Origin: Euphorbia lathyris
Taxonomy: Eukaryota; Streptophyta; Magnoliopsida; Malpighiales; Euphorbiaceae
NCBI RefSeq assembly: GCF_963576675.1
Contig: NC_088918.1
Coordinates: 68,807,501 to 68,871,500 of the forward strand
Length of the DNA stretch: 64,000 bases
Direction: 5' to 3'
The notes below the pieces were generated by a model. That model was not told where the DNA came from, made no database searches, and was given only the letters and a program-made list of their open reading frames with translations. A program made the translations under genes and the position numbers. This document shows positions 1-10,987 of the stretch, in pieces (position 1 is the stretch's first letter; each line of letters opens with the position of its first letter).

Positions 1-1
1 C

Positions 2-3000
2 AATTGGCATCAATATAGTCGGGATTTATGTGCGAAATTTGTGGGCTGTAAAGCAGCGGATGTGACGGATAGGCAGCTGAAGGAGATCAAACAGAGGAAC
101 TATAATTCCCTAAGGGAATTTGTTGTCGCATTCAATGATATTCTGGTGCGATTGCAAAACCCGGATATCGTGAGCATCCGCAACATCATGGCAGATGGAA
201 CCACAGATTGGAGTATGCGGGAGGAAATCATCCGCAACAAGCCGCGCACAGTGGCCGAACTCATGAAAATAGCAAAGGAATTCATGGAAGTGGATGATGT
301 CAACAGGGAACATAGGGCTCAAACCCGGCGAGAAAGAGATGCCGCTAGATCCACTTCGGACAATCGGCGCCAGACCCAGTCCAAAAGTAATTTTGTTCGA
401 AGAGGCGATCGCCCCTTTCAAAGTGGCGGATATCAGACACCATTAAACACGACTCGCCAGGAGGTGTTACTTTGGATCGAAAAGAGCCCCCTGAAGAAGG
501 ATGTGCGGTTCCCCGAGGTAAAAGGTCGAACCAGTTTGGGGCGACATCCTAACAAATATTGCAGGTTCCACAGATTGAATGGCCACGACACGAACGATTG
601 CTATGAATTGAAGAAGGAGATTGAAAGGCTGATCGAAAGGGGCAAGCTGAATCAATTTGTACGAAAGGAGACTAGTAACGAGAAAGCAATGTTACCACAT
701 GAAGAAGAGGCAAGGCCCGAAAAGAAGCAGAAAAAAGGAGTGATAAACGTGATAGCCGGCGGGATCTATGAGCCTCCAACAAAAAGAGCTCGCCGTGAAC
801 AGCGAAAAAGCAACACTCATAGGGGGGATGCCCTCAATTACTCATTCGCGCGAATCATGGAGCCGCATGCGGATGCTTTGGTGATCATGATGGCCGTTGA
901 AGGATGGGACGTCAAGCGGGTCCTTATCGACACAGGCAGTTCTTGCAACGTCATTACCCGGACAGCATTCAACAAGTTGGGAATCAACGACGAGCGGGTG
1001 GAACACACCTTCATGGATGTAACTGGTTTTGGGGGTCAATCCTCCCAAACAAGTGGGCAGGTGGTGTTGGAGGCAGAAATGGGCGATAAGAATCTAAAAT
1101 GGCGAGGTGATTTAGAATTCGCAATTGTTGATCTCCCACTGGCCTACAACATAATTCTGGGACGGCCATTCCTGTCGGAGACGGAGTCGCTCATCTCAAT
1201 GAAGCATTTAACGTTACATTTGCCAACACACCAAGGGCGAGTCATAGTTGAAGGTGATCAACTTGTATCTCAACAGGCCTATACATTATCACTTGAACCA
1301 AAACCGGAAGAGGAGGATAAAGTCGAAGAGAAGCTGCCGGCGGAAGCATTGGGAGAAACGGAACTATTCGCCATCTCGAATGACAAGAACGTGCGAATAG
1401 CGGCTGGACTCTCAGAAGAAACAAAGAAAGCCATTACCGAGGTATTGATCCAATGTGAGTCGGCATTTGCCGCCCCAAATGAAGTGCTAAAAGGAATAAG
1501 CCCAGACGTAGCAACCCATCGGTTGAATGTAGACAAAGGGGCAACCCCAGTGCGGTAAAAGAAGAGGGGACATGCTCCTGAGCGGCAAAAGGCGATTGAA
1601 AAAGCAGTGGCGGACTTGCTAAGATCGGATGCGATTCGAGAAGTCACCTATCCGGAATGGCTAGCCAATATGGTGCTAGTCAAAAAGCCGAATGGAACGT
1701 ACAGAATGTGCGTCGACTTCAAAGACTTGAACAAGGCATGTCCGAAAGATATGTATCCACTTCCTAACATTGATATATTGGTAGATGGAACTGCAGGATA
1801 TGAAGCTTTATCATTCACCGACGTGAAATCCAGTTACCATCAGATACCCATGGAGAAGGCGGATTAAATCAAAACATCATTCATAACTCACCAGGCGACT
1901 TATTGCTTCAAGGTGATGCCCTTTGGATTGAAAAATGCGGGAGCAACATACCAGAGGATGATGAACAAGATATTTTCAGACAAATCCGGTGAGAACTTTT
2001 CGATCTATGTTGATGACATGATCATCAAAAGCAAGAAAATGCAAGACCATCCGCGGGATATCAAAGAAATCCTAGAAGTGTTGATCAAATATGGCCTCAA
2101 ATTGAACCCAGAGAAATGCACATTCGGAGCAAGAGCGGGAAAGTTCCTGGGTTTCATTGTTAGCGGCAAAGGGGTTGAGGCGAATCCTGAGAAGGTTAAA
2201 GCAGTAATGGAGATGAAGACGCCAAGGAACATAAGGGATGTACAGAGACTGAACGGGCGGTTGGTGGCATTAGGGCGATTCATATCATGCTCAGCTAGGC
2301 GATGTCTACCTTTCTACAATGCCATCAAAAAATCCAAGTCCTTTGAATGGACGCCGGATTGTCAAGAAGCATTTGAGGGGATAAAGCGATTACTATGTTA
2401 TCCGCCCTTAATGAGCAGGCCGAAAGACGGAGAAGATTTGTTTCTTTATGTATCCGTCACTAGCATGGCGATATGCACTGTGATGGTGCGAGAAGAAGAA
2501 GGGCAACAATATCCAGTATACTACGTGAGCAAAGTCTTGAAGGACGCAGAACTCCGGTATTCGAAGTTGGACAAAATGGCCCTTGCGGTGATAACCACGG
2601 CGACTAGATTAAAACCATATTTTCAGGCGCATACTGTCATTGTGAGAACTGGCATCCCAATGCGAAAGGTACTGCAGAAACCTGACGCATCCGGCCGGTT
2701 GATGGAATGGTCAATTCGCCTGGGCGAATTCGATATCCGCTATGAAGGAAGACCAGCGCTAAAGAGCCAAGTGCTCGCCGACTTCGTGAACGAATTCACC
2801 TGGGATGATGATGAATGTCCAAAGGCACAAAAAGAAGAGTGGAGCATGTACACAGATGGGGCCTTATCTGCAGACGGAGCTGGGCTAGGAATCGTCATCA
2901 AAGGTCCGGAGGTTATCCGCCTGTACTATGCAGCAAAATTAACTTTCAAAACTACCAATAATGCCGCAGAATACGAGGCTATGATATGTGGATTGAGGTT

Positions 3001-4576
3001 GCTCAATGAACTCACCCCAGAAAGAGTGGTAATCTACAGCGATTCCAAACTCATGATAAACCAGATCACAAAAAATTATCTAGTGAAACAGGAGGAGCTA
3101 GTAAAATACCATCAGGTGGTCAGCCGATTGACATAAGAGTTAACGCACAAGGGAGTCGTTTGGGAGATGGTGCATGTTCCACGAGGCCAAAATGCAAAAG
3201 CTGACGAATTGGCAAAAGCAGCGGCAAGTAGAGAACCATGGAGTCAAAAAGCATGCAGCTTGGAAATAAAATCGGCACCAGCATTCGAGGTTGATCAGAT
3301 TATGATCATCGAGGAACTGGAAGACGATGAAGATTGGCGGATGCCAATCCGTCAATATCTGGAGCAGGGAGATTTACCGGTTGATAAGAGCTTAGCCAGA
3401 AAAATAATTGGGCAGTCGGCACGATACTCAATGCGGGATGGAACTTTGTATCGGAAATCGTACACATGTCCATGGTTGAAATGCGTTAGTCGCAATGAAG
3501 GAGACTATGTGCTGCGAGAACTACACGAAGGAATTTGTGGCGCGCACGAAGCTTCGGCGGCATTGGCAAGAAAGGTCAAACTGATGGGATACTACTGGCC
3601 CAAGGTGGTGGAAGATTCCCAGAAGATGGTTGCGGAATGTCACAACTGTCAAATCCATGCGAATGAAAAGCATGTTCCCGGAGCTGAACAAATCACTATA
3701 ATGACGGCGTGGCCATTCGCAACATGGGGAATTGATATAGTGGGTCCATTCCCAGAAACAACAAAGAAAAGGAAGTATTTGATAGTCGCAGTGGACCACT
3801 TCAGCAAATGGGTAGAAGCGGAGGCAGTAACCGCACAAACACCTGAGCGAATGATCGAGTTCTTACGAGAGAACATTATCATGCGATTTGGGATCCCGCA
3901 GAAGCTTATAACCGACAATGGCACCCAGTTCAACTGTGCCAAGTTCAAAGCATACTGCGAAAGCATGGGAATCAAGAATCATTTTTCTTCTGTAAACCAT
4001 CCTCAATCAAATGGTATGACGGAGGTTACCAACAGGGCCATGGTTCAAGGCATCAAGAAGCGGCTGGGTGACAAAAAAACAGGTTGGGCGGATGAGATAC
4101 CCCATATGTTGTGGGCATACAGAACCTCTGTAAAAGCAGCAACAGGCGAAACACCTTTCTCGCTAGTTTATGGAGCCGAAGCAGTCCTACCTGTTGAAAT
4201 CAAGTCGCCCACAGATCGGACAATTTATTATTGCGACACACAAAATCCTATCAACATCAAAGATGCTTTGGATTCTGTGGAGGAACAAAGAGAAAAAGCT
4301 TACATGCGAATGGCAATGTACAGCAATAGAATCAAGAAATACCATGACAGAAGAGTGCGAAAAGTAATGATCAACGAAAACGACTTGGTCTTGAAAAAAG
4401 CAGATAAAATACAGTCTAGAGATGGCAAAGGCAAGCTAGGCGTCAACTGGATCGGGCCATACAAAGTATCCAAGAAAATGGGACCGACCACTTTCGAAAT
4501 AGAAGAAATGAGTGGAAAGAAGCTCCCGCGCACCTGGAATCTAGAGAATCTACGCCTATATAGAAAGGCCGAGTAG
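2..4576 (+). pseudogene. gag-pol polyprotein of the Ty3/gypsy element, three in-frame stops
   Basis: One frame is open from base 2, so gag continues beyond the left edge, to the stop ending at 4576. It is interrupted only by TAA at 1556-1558, 1865-1867 and 3134-3136, with no frameshift. Parts in order: gag with a zinc-knuckle-like Cys/His segment (about 559-613); aspartic protease with DTGS (about 929-943); reverse transcriptase with YVDD (2006-2017); RNase H (about 2840-3130); integrase with an HHCC zinc finger (about 3520-3650) and catalytic Asp 3734-3736, Asp 3914-3916 and Glu 4022-4024, which gives DD35E spacing. Each stop sits where related elements carry a sense codon and each fits CAA to TAA. 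Products would have provided capsid, processing, reverse transcription and integration. I infer a dead copy. Confidence 0.92.
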
Positions 4577-4746
4577 TTCGAGGAAATGACGAGTACTCTT
4601 TTTCCTTTTATGAGTTTTTCCCACTGGGTTTTCTGATAAAAGGTTTTAATGAGGCTTCGATCCCGCACATATGTAATAAACTTTTTCTCGTCATCAATAA
4701 AAGTTATTACATTCACTTAGTATGTTACAACAAAATGCGGATTCTT

Positions 4747-5067
4747 TACAAAAACACATAAATGTGTTGCCTCTTAAAGAAAGGCGGATGCATGATTACG
4801 CATCACTCGCAAAAAACCTTAGGGTTAAACTCAAAAAACACATAAATGTGTTGCCTATTAAAGAAAGGCGGATGCATGGTTACGCATCACTCGCAAAACC
4901 CTTAGGGTTAAACTCAAAAAACACATAAATGTGTTGCCTATTAAAGAAAGGCGGATGCATGGTTACGCATCACTCGCAAAACCCTTAGGGTTAAACTCAA
5001 AAAACACATAAATGTGTTGCCTATTAAAAAAAGGCGGATGCATGATTACGCATCACTCGCAAAACCT
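4747..5067. repeat. Four-copy ~83-bp tandem repeat in the pol-aORF spacer
   Basis: The marker CACATAAATGTG starts at 4755, 4839, 4922 and 5005, so the period is 84, 83, 83. Each unit carries two short inverted repeats: CACAT-AA-ATGTG, and GATGC...GCATC around an 8-base loop. Tandem repeats between pol and the 3' LTR are common in Tat-lineage elements. The rest of 4577-5342 has no coding feature. Confidence 0.9.
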
Positions 5068-5342
5068 TATGATCAAAACTTATGATTATTTTCGAAAGAA
5101 GAATTATAAGTTAAGGCATAAAATTAAGCGAATAAACGAGTACTCAAAATTGCAAAAAGGGTCTGGCCACCCTAGCTATGAAGAAACACAAATATGGAGT
5201 CGGCAAAAGGACAAAGGGCACATATAAAGGGCAAAAAAGTGACAATCACACACATATGAAAAGCAACAACCGAAAGAAAATATATATATCAGAGCGGTTT
5301 GTTACATGGTTTTTACATACAAAAGTCCAAATATAAGTTAAG

Positions 5343-7671
5343 CTATGCTACAGCTTCCTCTCCTTCGCCCCTAATGCCCTCCTGGACTGCGGCGACTCCC
5401 TCATCTCCTCCGGTAGGAGGATCTACTTCAAGCGAATCCTCAACCCTTGAATCGGTAACCGCTTCAGTAACCTCTTCGGTGAGAGGTACCTCTTGCACAG
5501 GTTGAGAAACGGCTTGGGGTGCCTCTCCTTCCGCGGGCTGAATAGGGGTCTCGCAGCTAATCGGAGGATCCTGAAGACTCTTCCAATCTAAGAAGAGTAC
5601 CTCATCCATATCAGCATCCTCGGCTTCCAGCTTATCCCACTCCCCAGTTAAATCCTTTTCAGGGATGGGAACTTTGGGGCAGTTAAGTACTAGACCCTGA
5701 TGCCCGTGCTCATAAGCCGCATGAATCCGCTCCCCATACCAGTAGATGCGGGCGCCATCTTCAGCCAAAATCTCCTCAACCCTCTTCTTTTGGGCCTCCT
5801 TGAAAGCAGCTAGGTCGTCGAGGGCTTTTTGCAGTTCATCGGACTTGGCCTGAAGGGATTTAAGGGCCTCCTCCTTCTCGCCCACGGCCTTCTGACAGGT
5901 GCCCTCTAGGACCTTCACCTTCCCTTGGACATCATCATAAAGCGACTTCTGAGTCGCCAATTCCGTACCAAGACTTTCCAACTCCTTGGCTCGCTTTGCA
6001 TCCCTTCGGAGAATGCCCTCAGCGAAATTGATAATCTGCATATAACACGTCTCACAAATAAAAATGGGCGAATAGAAATATGCGGTTACAATGAACACAA
6101 GATATTTGAAAGCGAAGGACAAAGCAATAATATACCTCTACATAACGCTTCTCGATCCCTTCCACAGCAGTAGGGAGCGGTACTTGCTCACGCACACGGG
6201 AGGCAGAGGGAAGTCGCCCGAGGACATTGCATATGGAAGATACAATATCCTTGCAAGAGAAGTTCACGGCCAGGCCGAAAGTCCTAGTCCACCATCCGCT
6301 AATATCGGGGATTGGCTGCAAAAGCATAAAGAAAAATATCAAGAGAACGGCAGATAGCTCATGAGGAAAAAGTAGCAATACGAGAGGGAGCAGATCAAGA
6401 TACCTCATGAATGGGGGTACTGCTCTTTCCTTTAGACGAGGCGGATACAGGTGCGCCGCCAACAGTAAGGGACACAGAAGTGTTCTTCTTTTTAGAACGA
6501 GAAGACTCTGTATCCGCACTTATCTTCCGCTTCCTGGTTAAAGGAAGATCCTCGGAGGCAGAAGCGGGACCTTGTGAAGCGGAAGCCCTAACCGGGGAAG
6601 CCGCCCCAATAGAAGGAATCGTCCCTCCAGAAGGATCCGCCCCTACAACAGAAGCGGTTTCCATCATCCGCTTCTTTCTTCTCGCCAGGGCTTTAGCCTC
6701 CCGATCTGCAGCGATTTGAGATAAAGGATCACCCCTGCAAAGGGTTAAAAGAAACCATCAACTTGGAAATAAAAAGTACCTTGCACAAAAACGCGATAAG
6801 GAATATAGACAACGCGATCCCCCTCGCGGTACGCAATCGCTACTCGGCTCCTTAGCATATGAAAGGCCTGATCGTATGTCCATACAAAAGGAGGAGTGCT
6901 CTTCAGGAACTTGATAACGGCGGATTCTTCCTTGCTGGGATACCCGAAGTTCAAACTCTTTGCGTTGGGTCGGCTCCAGCAACGAAGGAAGTTCAGGTTT
7001 TCCTCATTAAACTTGATAAAAAAGTAAGATCGATCCCACTCGCGGATCTTGTTCAGCTTCTCGTCAAAACAATAGTATCCGCTCTGGCGGATGAAAGTGA
7101 AATACCCCGCCGAGCTTTTGAATTGGTGGAGCTTGGAGAAGATTTTGGGCGAAAAGGGAACCTCCAAACAATCCGCCAAGAATTTGTCCAGAGTCAAATC
7201 GGCCCAGCCGTTAGGATGCAATTGCCCGGGCGCGATTCCGTAACCGCCTAGGACGGAAGCAATCTCATCCGCCAGCGGATAAGTGAAGCCGCAGATAATC
7301 TGGGCCACGAAAATAGTGAAGTACCCCTTTGGGTAATCGCCCGGTCCCCTATCCTCCCCAGGAATGATAGTCTCGAGACCTCGGAGCCAGGGATAATGCT
7401 CCCGCAAATCATCGATTGTCTCTTGACAAACCAGACTTCCCGACCTGTCCTTCTTTGGTAACAAACGAGGGGTTGGGACAGGTGGCGGAATCAACTTTTT
7501 GGGATCAAAACCTAAACCCTCATCGGTTGTATTCGCCAGATGAAGGAAGTCGGCGGGATGAGAATTACACCCAGGAGAGCTGGTTGAAGCTTCCTCAACC
7601 ATCTCTTCGACCTCGTTAGAGACCTCGCGGACATAATCGTCGTCAAACGGCGCGAAGTCGAGGTTTGACAT
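5343..7671 (-). CDS. Antisense additional ORF (aORF) of the gypsy element, four exons
   Basis: Proposed exons on the minus strand: 7671-6780, 6734-6404, 6315-6136 and 6035-5343 (stop TAG). Introns 2 and 3 (6403-6316, 6135-6036) have GT-AG ends and phase-0 junctions, which supports real splicing. The first proposed intron (6779-6735) is only 45 bp and does not keep the frame as read, so this junction is wrong or the copy is mutated. The spliced product would be about 700 residues. The N-terminal half resembles the putative gypsy-type-transposon domain of plant retroelement extra ORFs (a globular part rich in aromatics). The C-terminal part has a Lys/Glu-rich predicted coiled coil followed by an acidic, Pro-rich tail. 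The start is the Met at 7671-7669, before an acidic N-terminus. The function of such aORFs is unknown; it belongs to the element, not to the host. Confidence 0.72.
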
Positions 7672-7920
7672 GATCGATAAAAGGAAAACAGAAGCAAAAA
7701 GCCGAACAAGGAACAAATGTGAAAAGAAAAACTTACATGAAAAAGACAACACAGTGAAGTGACGGGATTAAGAGGTCAACGCCGGAAAAGAAGTAACGGA
7801 ACTAAAAGGTCGACGTCGGAGAAAACGAAAGAGGGGAAATGCACAAATTCAAAACTTTGAAATAATCGGACAAAGACGAAGCGTCCCCTGTAAAAAGACC
7901 CTAAAAGGGCTCTTGCTAGA

Positions 7921-7936
7921 CCAAGGGGGAGGCATG
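7921..7936 (+). other. Polypurine tract of the gypsy element
   Basis: AAGGGGGAGGCA lies directly before the 3' LTR. It is the expected plus-strand primer site. The stretch 7672-7920 between the aORF start and this tract holds no further coding signal. Confidence 0.75.
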
Positions 7937-8402
7937 TGATAACCCGCGAAGCCCAAAACGGGTTATATTCATTTCGCAAGCCCAGCCCATATTAAAACCC
8001 CATGGGCTAAGATTGGACGGGACCCGAATGAAGGAAGCGGGCGCAGCGAGTAAACCGCCCCGAATTCCTAAACGGAGCGTCAAGACTCTCACTCAGAACC
8101 ACGTTCGTTGCCATGAAAGCCACGAAAGGGACATGGCCTAAAAAGGGGTAACCGCCCTCAGAACGTGGTCCACTAAGGAGTAACCGCCCTCGGCGGTTAC
8201 CCAAAAGACACTTATAAAAGGCCTTAAGAATAAGGGGGGAGGTACGTTCACATTTTTTCCCACAAAGCTATTGCTAAATTATAGACTCATTTTTACAAAA
8301 ACTGACTTAATCGTCGGAGAGTTTTCCCGGAGATCCTGTCTCCGGTTTTGTTTTGCAGGTAACTCCGGCAAAGAATATCAAAGCGGATCCAGCAAGTTAT
8401 CA
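7937..8402 (+). repeat. 3' LTR of the gypsy element
   Basis: The 466-bp LTR begins TGATAAC and ends GTTATCA, a 7-bp perfect terminal inverted repeat with TG...CA ends. A TATA box (TATAAAA, 8213-8219) would start R/U5. U3 contains repeated copies of a GTAACCGCCCT motif (about 8147-8200). The 5' LTR is outside the window, so age cannot be estimated and the target duplication cannot be tested (right flank ACGTT). Confidence 0.82.
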
Positions 8403-9360
8403 ACGTTAAAAAATAAAATTACCTCAACGGTCAATATTTAGAGTTATTTTTACACCGTATGATACAGATCAATAGTCAATGAGAATTTTAATCTTAAATC
8501 ACACAGATACTTTTCTCAAGCCTAACTTGAATGCAAGAGGATTTGCGAAGGACTGAAAGAATAAAAGTGGCTTCGCTTTCTTCTGTTTATGGGTTTCTTT
8601 TAGTATTATGAGTTGGATGCTTTAACCATTCAGCCAGTTCCCTTTCTAGACAAAAAAAACTCTAAAAAAAGTTAAATACTCAGTTGCTAATACTGCATGA
8701 GCGTTTCTTCCGCATACAAAAAAAAAATAGTAAAATAAAAAATAAAGTCTAAGATCGCCAAATATTCGGGAGTTCCTCTACGAAAAGATAATATTTCATG
8801 TTCTATTTCACTCCCGATAGGGATTCTTTTCACCCTTTCATGTGGCAGCTTCAAATAAATCATATATTAACTCTCTCTCTCTCTCTCTAAATATATAGAA
8901 TACAAGAAAATTATTTGACATCTTAGAAGGTATTCCTATCAATAATTATCTAGCGGGAGTTTTGTTGATTTTAAAATATTCTTAGCATGTTATTTATTTT
9001 TCTCGAGGGATAAGTAATTCAACTCATTCATATACAGATCATGAATGTTTGGAATCCATATTTATGCAAGGCATGATTAGACAACTTACGTATCATACAT
9101 GCCAACCAGAAAGCCGTATGCTTCGGAAGAAGCTTGTGCACTTGTTACACAACAACTCCTTAGAAGAAGGGGCAAGCGTTTTTTTTTTTAATCTCTTTTG
9201 CATGATTGAGAAATAGTAAGATCGGTCTAATAACGTATACAATACTTAAATTCTCGATGTAGATGCTACATAGTTGGTTCTCATCATTCAGAGACAAGTA
9301 AATCACAAGTGTGAAAAACAAGCCCACGACAATACAGAGTTAATTCATAAAAATTATGTT
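8403..9360. other. Gene-poor stretch with organelle-like fragments
   Basis: No ORF of note. About 8605-8636 resembles, on the minus strand, the 5' half of plastid-type trnI-CAU. About 8806-8838 resembles the complement of a conserved bacterial-type 23S/26S rRNA segment. About 9108-9143 looks like a decayed group II intron domain V hairpin. A (CT)n run lies at 8873-8888. I infer old organelle-derived pieces; each match is short and from memory. Confidence 0.35.
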
Positions 9361-9365
9361 TCTTG

Positions 9366-9367
<2 letters not shown>

Positions 9368-9408
<41 letters not shown>
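9368..9408. repeat. (TA)n microsatellite
   Basis: About 20 TA units without interruption. Confidence 0.95.
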
Positions 9409-9410
<2 letters not shown>

Positions 9411-9411
<1 letters not shown>

Positions 9412-10346
9412 CTCAAATAAGTCCCCACTGGGGTACATCATGAAACCATAGGGGTAATAAAGAGACAAACGGGATAAATGACATTTGAGAGATTAAACTC
9501 AAATTGCAAAACAGTAAAATTCAAGGTGGCAAAACAGTGAAATCAGATTTGGTGTAGAAAATGGCAGCGTGGACAAAGCTGATCGGAATGCAGCTCCAGG
9601 CAAGCCACACGGTGTGTGGCCTCCTTTACACGGGCATGTGGCCGAAAGACTCTCCTCCACACGTCCGTGTAGGGGCATGAGCTGTCTTAAGGTCCCACAT
9701 GGCATGGATTGAAATTTCAGCAGCTCCTTTCCTTGTCGTGGGACGTGTCGCCGGTATCAGAATTTGCTCCTTCCTCCGGGTCCATGTGGAAAATGTCCCC
9801 ACACCTTATCAAATTTTTTTTTTTTTTTGCCAATTGTTAACTAATGAATCTAATGTACATACATCTTTCCAAAAAAAATCTAATGGACTGATAAATACTT
9901 ACTTCAAAATGTATTTTCTTCTAAGTTAGAAGGGTTTTTTTACGAGAGAAGGGGAAAAAAGGGCAATTCTTACATATATTTGACAAAATTTTCCAATTTA
10001 TTCATTTTGATTCTACTCTACATTTAATCGATGTATTTTCAACTGTAATAAAAAAAAAAGATATTTTTATAGAACTTTTTTTGTAAATTAATTCTCTCAT
10101 TATTTATGAATAATAATTATAATATTTTATCAAAAATAAATTCAAAAGTTAAAAACATTAGGTTATCATCAATGAGAAAATTAGAAAATGACCTTATGCC
10201 GTTCCAAAAAACAAAAATTACAGTATACACCACTTAAATTTTATTATTGGAAATTTTATATTAAAATAAGAATGTTGGTCTTTTTTTCAACTAATTTAAA
10301 TATATAACGGATAAATAGAATTTAGAATAATAGATCAATATATTAA
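9411..10346. other. Intergenic stretch, partly GC-richer, unassigned
   Basis: 9500-9800 is GC-richer than its surroundings and repeats CACGG/GTGTGG-like words of the kind seen in old LTR-element untranslated regions, but no domain or LTR pair is visible. 9830-10346 is AT-rich with homopolymers and no supported feature. Confidence 0.4.
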
Positions 10347-10693
10347 TCGTGTTTGACAATTAGCTATTAGCTGATTACCTTTTTGGTTAACGGATTTGAC
10401 TAGCGGATTTGTGTGAACTTGTTTATTAAAACTTAGCTGGTTGCTAGTAGTTATTTGTGTAAAATGGCAAATAAAGACATGATAAATCATTTATTTGGGA
10501 TTAAAAAATATTAATTAGGGATAAAAATATCCATAAAAAGAGATGGAGCTAAAAGTTAATTGAAAAAGCTTTTAAAATTAGCCTTTTCAAAATTAGCTTT
10601 TTAGATCAATAAACTTTTCCAAACCTCTCTTCACCAAACCTCTAAAGTGGCTCAAACCTCTAATTTTACTCCAAAAAGCTATTTACCAAACAT
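10347..10693 (-). mobile_element. MITE, family A (GTTTGACAATTAGC / GCTATTTACCAAAC ends)
   Basis: Outer ends are imperfect inverted repeats (TCGTGTTTG... and ...CAAACATGA). The interior is similar, in the opposite orientation, to 18062-18441, including the segment for AGCTGATTACCTTTT. No coding capacity. The left flank has TAA; the right has TCA, a possibly mutated duplication. Confidence 0.7.
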
Positions 10694-10982
10694 GATCATT
10701 ATATGCTATGAGATATTTTTTAAAGGTATACTATAAGCTCAAAATGAATAAGTGATGAATGAGAAATTGATACTCAAATTAACCACTTGACATGGTTCTA
10801 AAGATGATAAAAAAAAATTAAGCTTCTCTATCACGCATAGGAAAGAAATGATAAGTAAATACAAACCTTTAACAAATTACTAGGGGAAAGACTCTTTCGC
10901 GCGCAAGTGGTATAGTTGAAGCACTACCAGGTTAGGGCGCATCCGCACGACGGGGCGACACAAATACCGCACCGAAATGGGA
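10694..10982. other. Unassigned stretch before the solo LTR
   Basis: AT-rich, then a GC-richer block from 10895 that continues on the far side of the solo LTR (13624-13680). The LTR therefore split a pre-existing sequence that I do not recognise. Confidence 0.4.
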
Positions 10983-10987
10983 ATGTG

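Larger units (their letters stand above)
1..8402 (+). mobile_element. Ty3/gypsy LTR retrotransposon, Tat/Retand-like, 5' end outside the window
   Basis: Seen: gag, protease, RT, RNase H and integrase in one plus-strand frame, then a tandem-repeat spacer, an antisense multi-exon ORF, a polypurine tract and one LTR. Known: gag-PR-RT-RH-INT order marks Ty3/gypsy, and an antisense extra ORF between pol and the 3' LTR is typical of several Tat-lineage families. Inferred: a Tat/Retand-like element whose 5' LTR and start of gag lie left of base 1. It is not autonomous as read because gag-pol has three stops. Confidence 0.9.

Noticed and set aside
100..3975. Several minus-strand open frames opposite the gypsy gag-pol
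   Set aside because: They are shadows of the plus-strand coding frame and have no domain likeness.
5343..7671. Idea that the antisense exons are a host gene
   Set aside because: They lie between pol and the LTR of the same element, where Tat-type elements carry an antisense ORF.
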